Of a DNA stretch of 6,253 bases, positions 5,774 through 6,253 are shown one piece after another. The first letter of the stretch is position 1; the number at the start of each line of letters is the position of its first letter. The notes beneath the pieces are model-generated. The model had not been told where the DNA came from. It did no database searches and worked only from the letters and a program-made list of their open reading frames with translations. Position numbers and translations under genes: made by a program. The stretch covers positions 5,158 to 11,410 of the forward strand of contig JAPLCH010000094.1 in the NCBI GenBank assembly GCA_026392325.1, in the 5' to 3' direction. Origin of the DNA: Solirubrobacterales bacterium. GTDB lineage: Bacteria > Actinomycetota > Thermoleophilia > Solirubrobacterales > Solirubrobacteraceae.

Positions 5774-6253
5774 TCAGGGTCGTTCAAGCAGGTACACGGC
5801 GCCAGCAGCAAACAGATTGGGCCGCAGCTTCGCCAAGCCTGACGCAACGCCATGGCGCTCGTCAAGCTCGATTCGCTTGACGATTCGGAGTCCACATGCG
5901 CCAGCAAGCGCCTCAAAGTCGCTCAAGGTGCAGAGGTGAATGTTCGGAGTGGAATGCCACGGATTTGGAAGCTCCTTGCTGGACGGCATGCGTCCGCGAA
6001 AAGCCAATTCCAGACGCAGACGCCAATGGCCGAAGTTTGGCAAAGACACGACTCCACGCTGGGCAACACGACGGATCTCCATGAGTGCCAACTCCGGCCT
6101 GCGCAAGGCCTGAATCGTCTCCGAGATGATCACAATGTCAACCTCGTCTGCCTCCACATCTTCCAGCCCCCGGTCAATGTCACCTTGCACAACCGGAACG
6201 CCACGGGCCAGACAGCCGTAGAAGCCGTCATCACTGAGCTCCACTCCCCAACC
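5774..6253 (-). CDS. metW: MetW, methionine biosynthesis protein (partial, N-terminus off the right edge)
   Basis: The last 159 codons of MetW are present, ending at TGA 5774. The frame remains open to the window edge and begins with GWGVELS, which matches the acidic strand following the missing SAM-binding glycine motif, so the GTG at 6244 is internal and not the start. Diagnostic MetW stretches are DIVIISETIQAL, LPNFGHWRLRL with GRMP shortly after, and PWHSTPNIHLCTLSDFEAL. The C-terminal LFAAGAVYLLER also fits the family end. MetW has a class I methyltransferase-like fold and works with homoserine O-acyltransferase MetX in methionine synthesis in many bacteria. In such genomes metX usually lies directly upstream of metW, which here would be just past the right edge. 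The missing part should be about 40 residues, judged from a usual length near 200. Confidence 0.93.
   Translation of the reverse strand, partial: GWGVELSDDGFYGCLARGVPVVQGDIDRGLEDVEADEVDIVIISETIQALRRPELALMEIRRVAQRGVVSLPNFGHWRLRLELAFRGRMPSSKELPNPWHSTPNIHLCTLSDFEALAGACGLRIVKRIELDERHGVASGLAKLRPNLFAAGAVYLLERP

Noticed and set aside
6242..6244. GTG as the start of metW.
   Set aside because: The frame continues upstream to the edge and encodes the expected GxGVE strand of the methyltransferase fold, so the gene is truncated by the window rather than starting there.

Overview
The window looks like an ordinary chromosomal segment from a moderately high-GC bacterium, most likely an actinobacterium (Actinomycetota). 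This is inferred from the GC-leaning but not extreme codon use, two GTG starts, several genes without a Shine-Dalgarno sequence (suggesting leaderless mRNAs), and a secreted DUF11-repeat protein whose N-terminal domain is of the type common in that phylum. A Thermoleophilia-like origin is possible but unproven. I see no rRNA, tRNA, CRISPR array, insertion sequence, integrase, phage gene or plasmid gene.

Layout. Positions 1-2394 (minus strand) hold the first 798 codons of a large secreted surface protein: a signal peptide, an N-terminal beta-rich domain and at least four DUF11-type repeats, running off the left edge. A 110-bp divergent spacer with iterated YGCAA motifs separates it from a plus-strand two-gene unit at 2505-4224. 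That unit encodes an FAD-dependent amine-oxidase/phytoene-desaturase-like oxidoreductase and, one base after its stop, a single-domain MOSC protein, so translational coupling is likely. Convergent to these, on the minus strand, lie a two-helix membrane protein with a zinc ribbon (4234-4566) and, upstream of it, a peroxiredoxin-like thioredoxin-fold protein (4637-5218). Divergent from the redoxin is a plus-strand gene for an unrecognised protein with two CxxC pairs (stop at 5752). The window ends with the C-terminal 159 codons of MetW on the minus strand (5774-6253), cut at its N-terminus by the right edge.

How they fit. The oxidoreductase and MOSC protein probably form one redox-related transcription unit. 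MetW normally partners MetX in methionine synthesis, and metX would be expected just beyond the right edge. The other genes share no pathway I can demonstrate. The observations most worth checking are regulatory: a -35/-10 pair placed to start transcription at the GTG of the membrane zinc-ribbon gene, an inverted repeat in the redoxin divergent promoter region, and the repeated motif in the spacer between the surface protein and the oxidoreductase. I found no convincing evidence of a novel multi-gene system.
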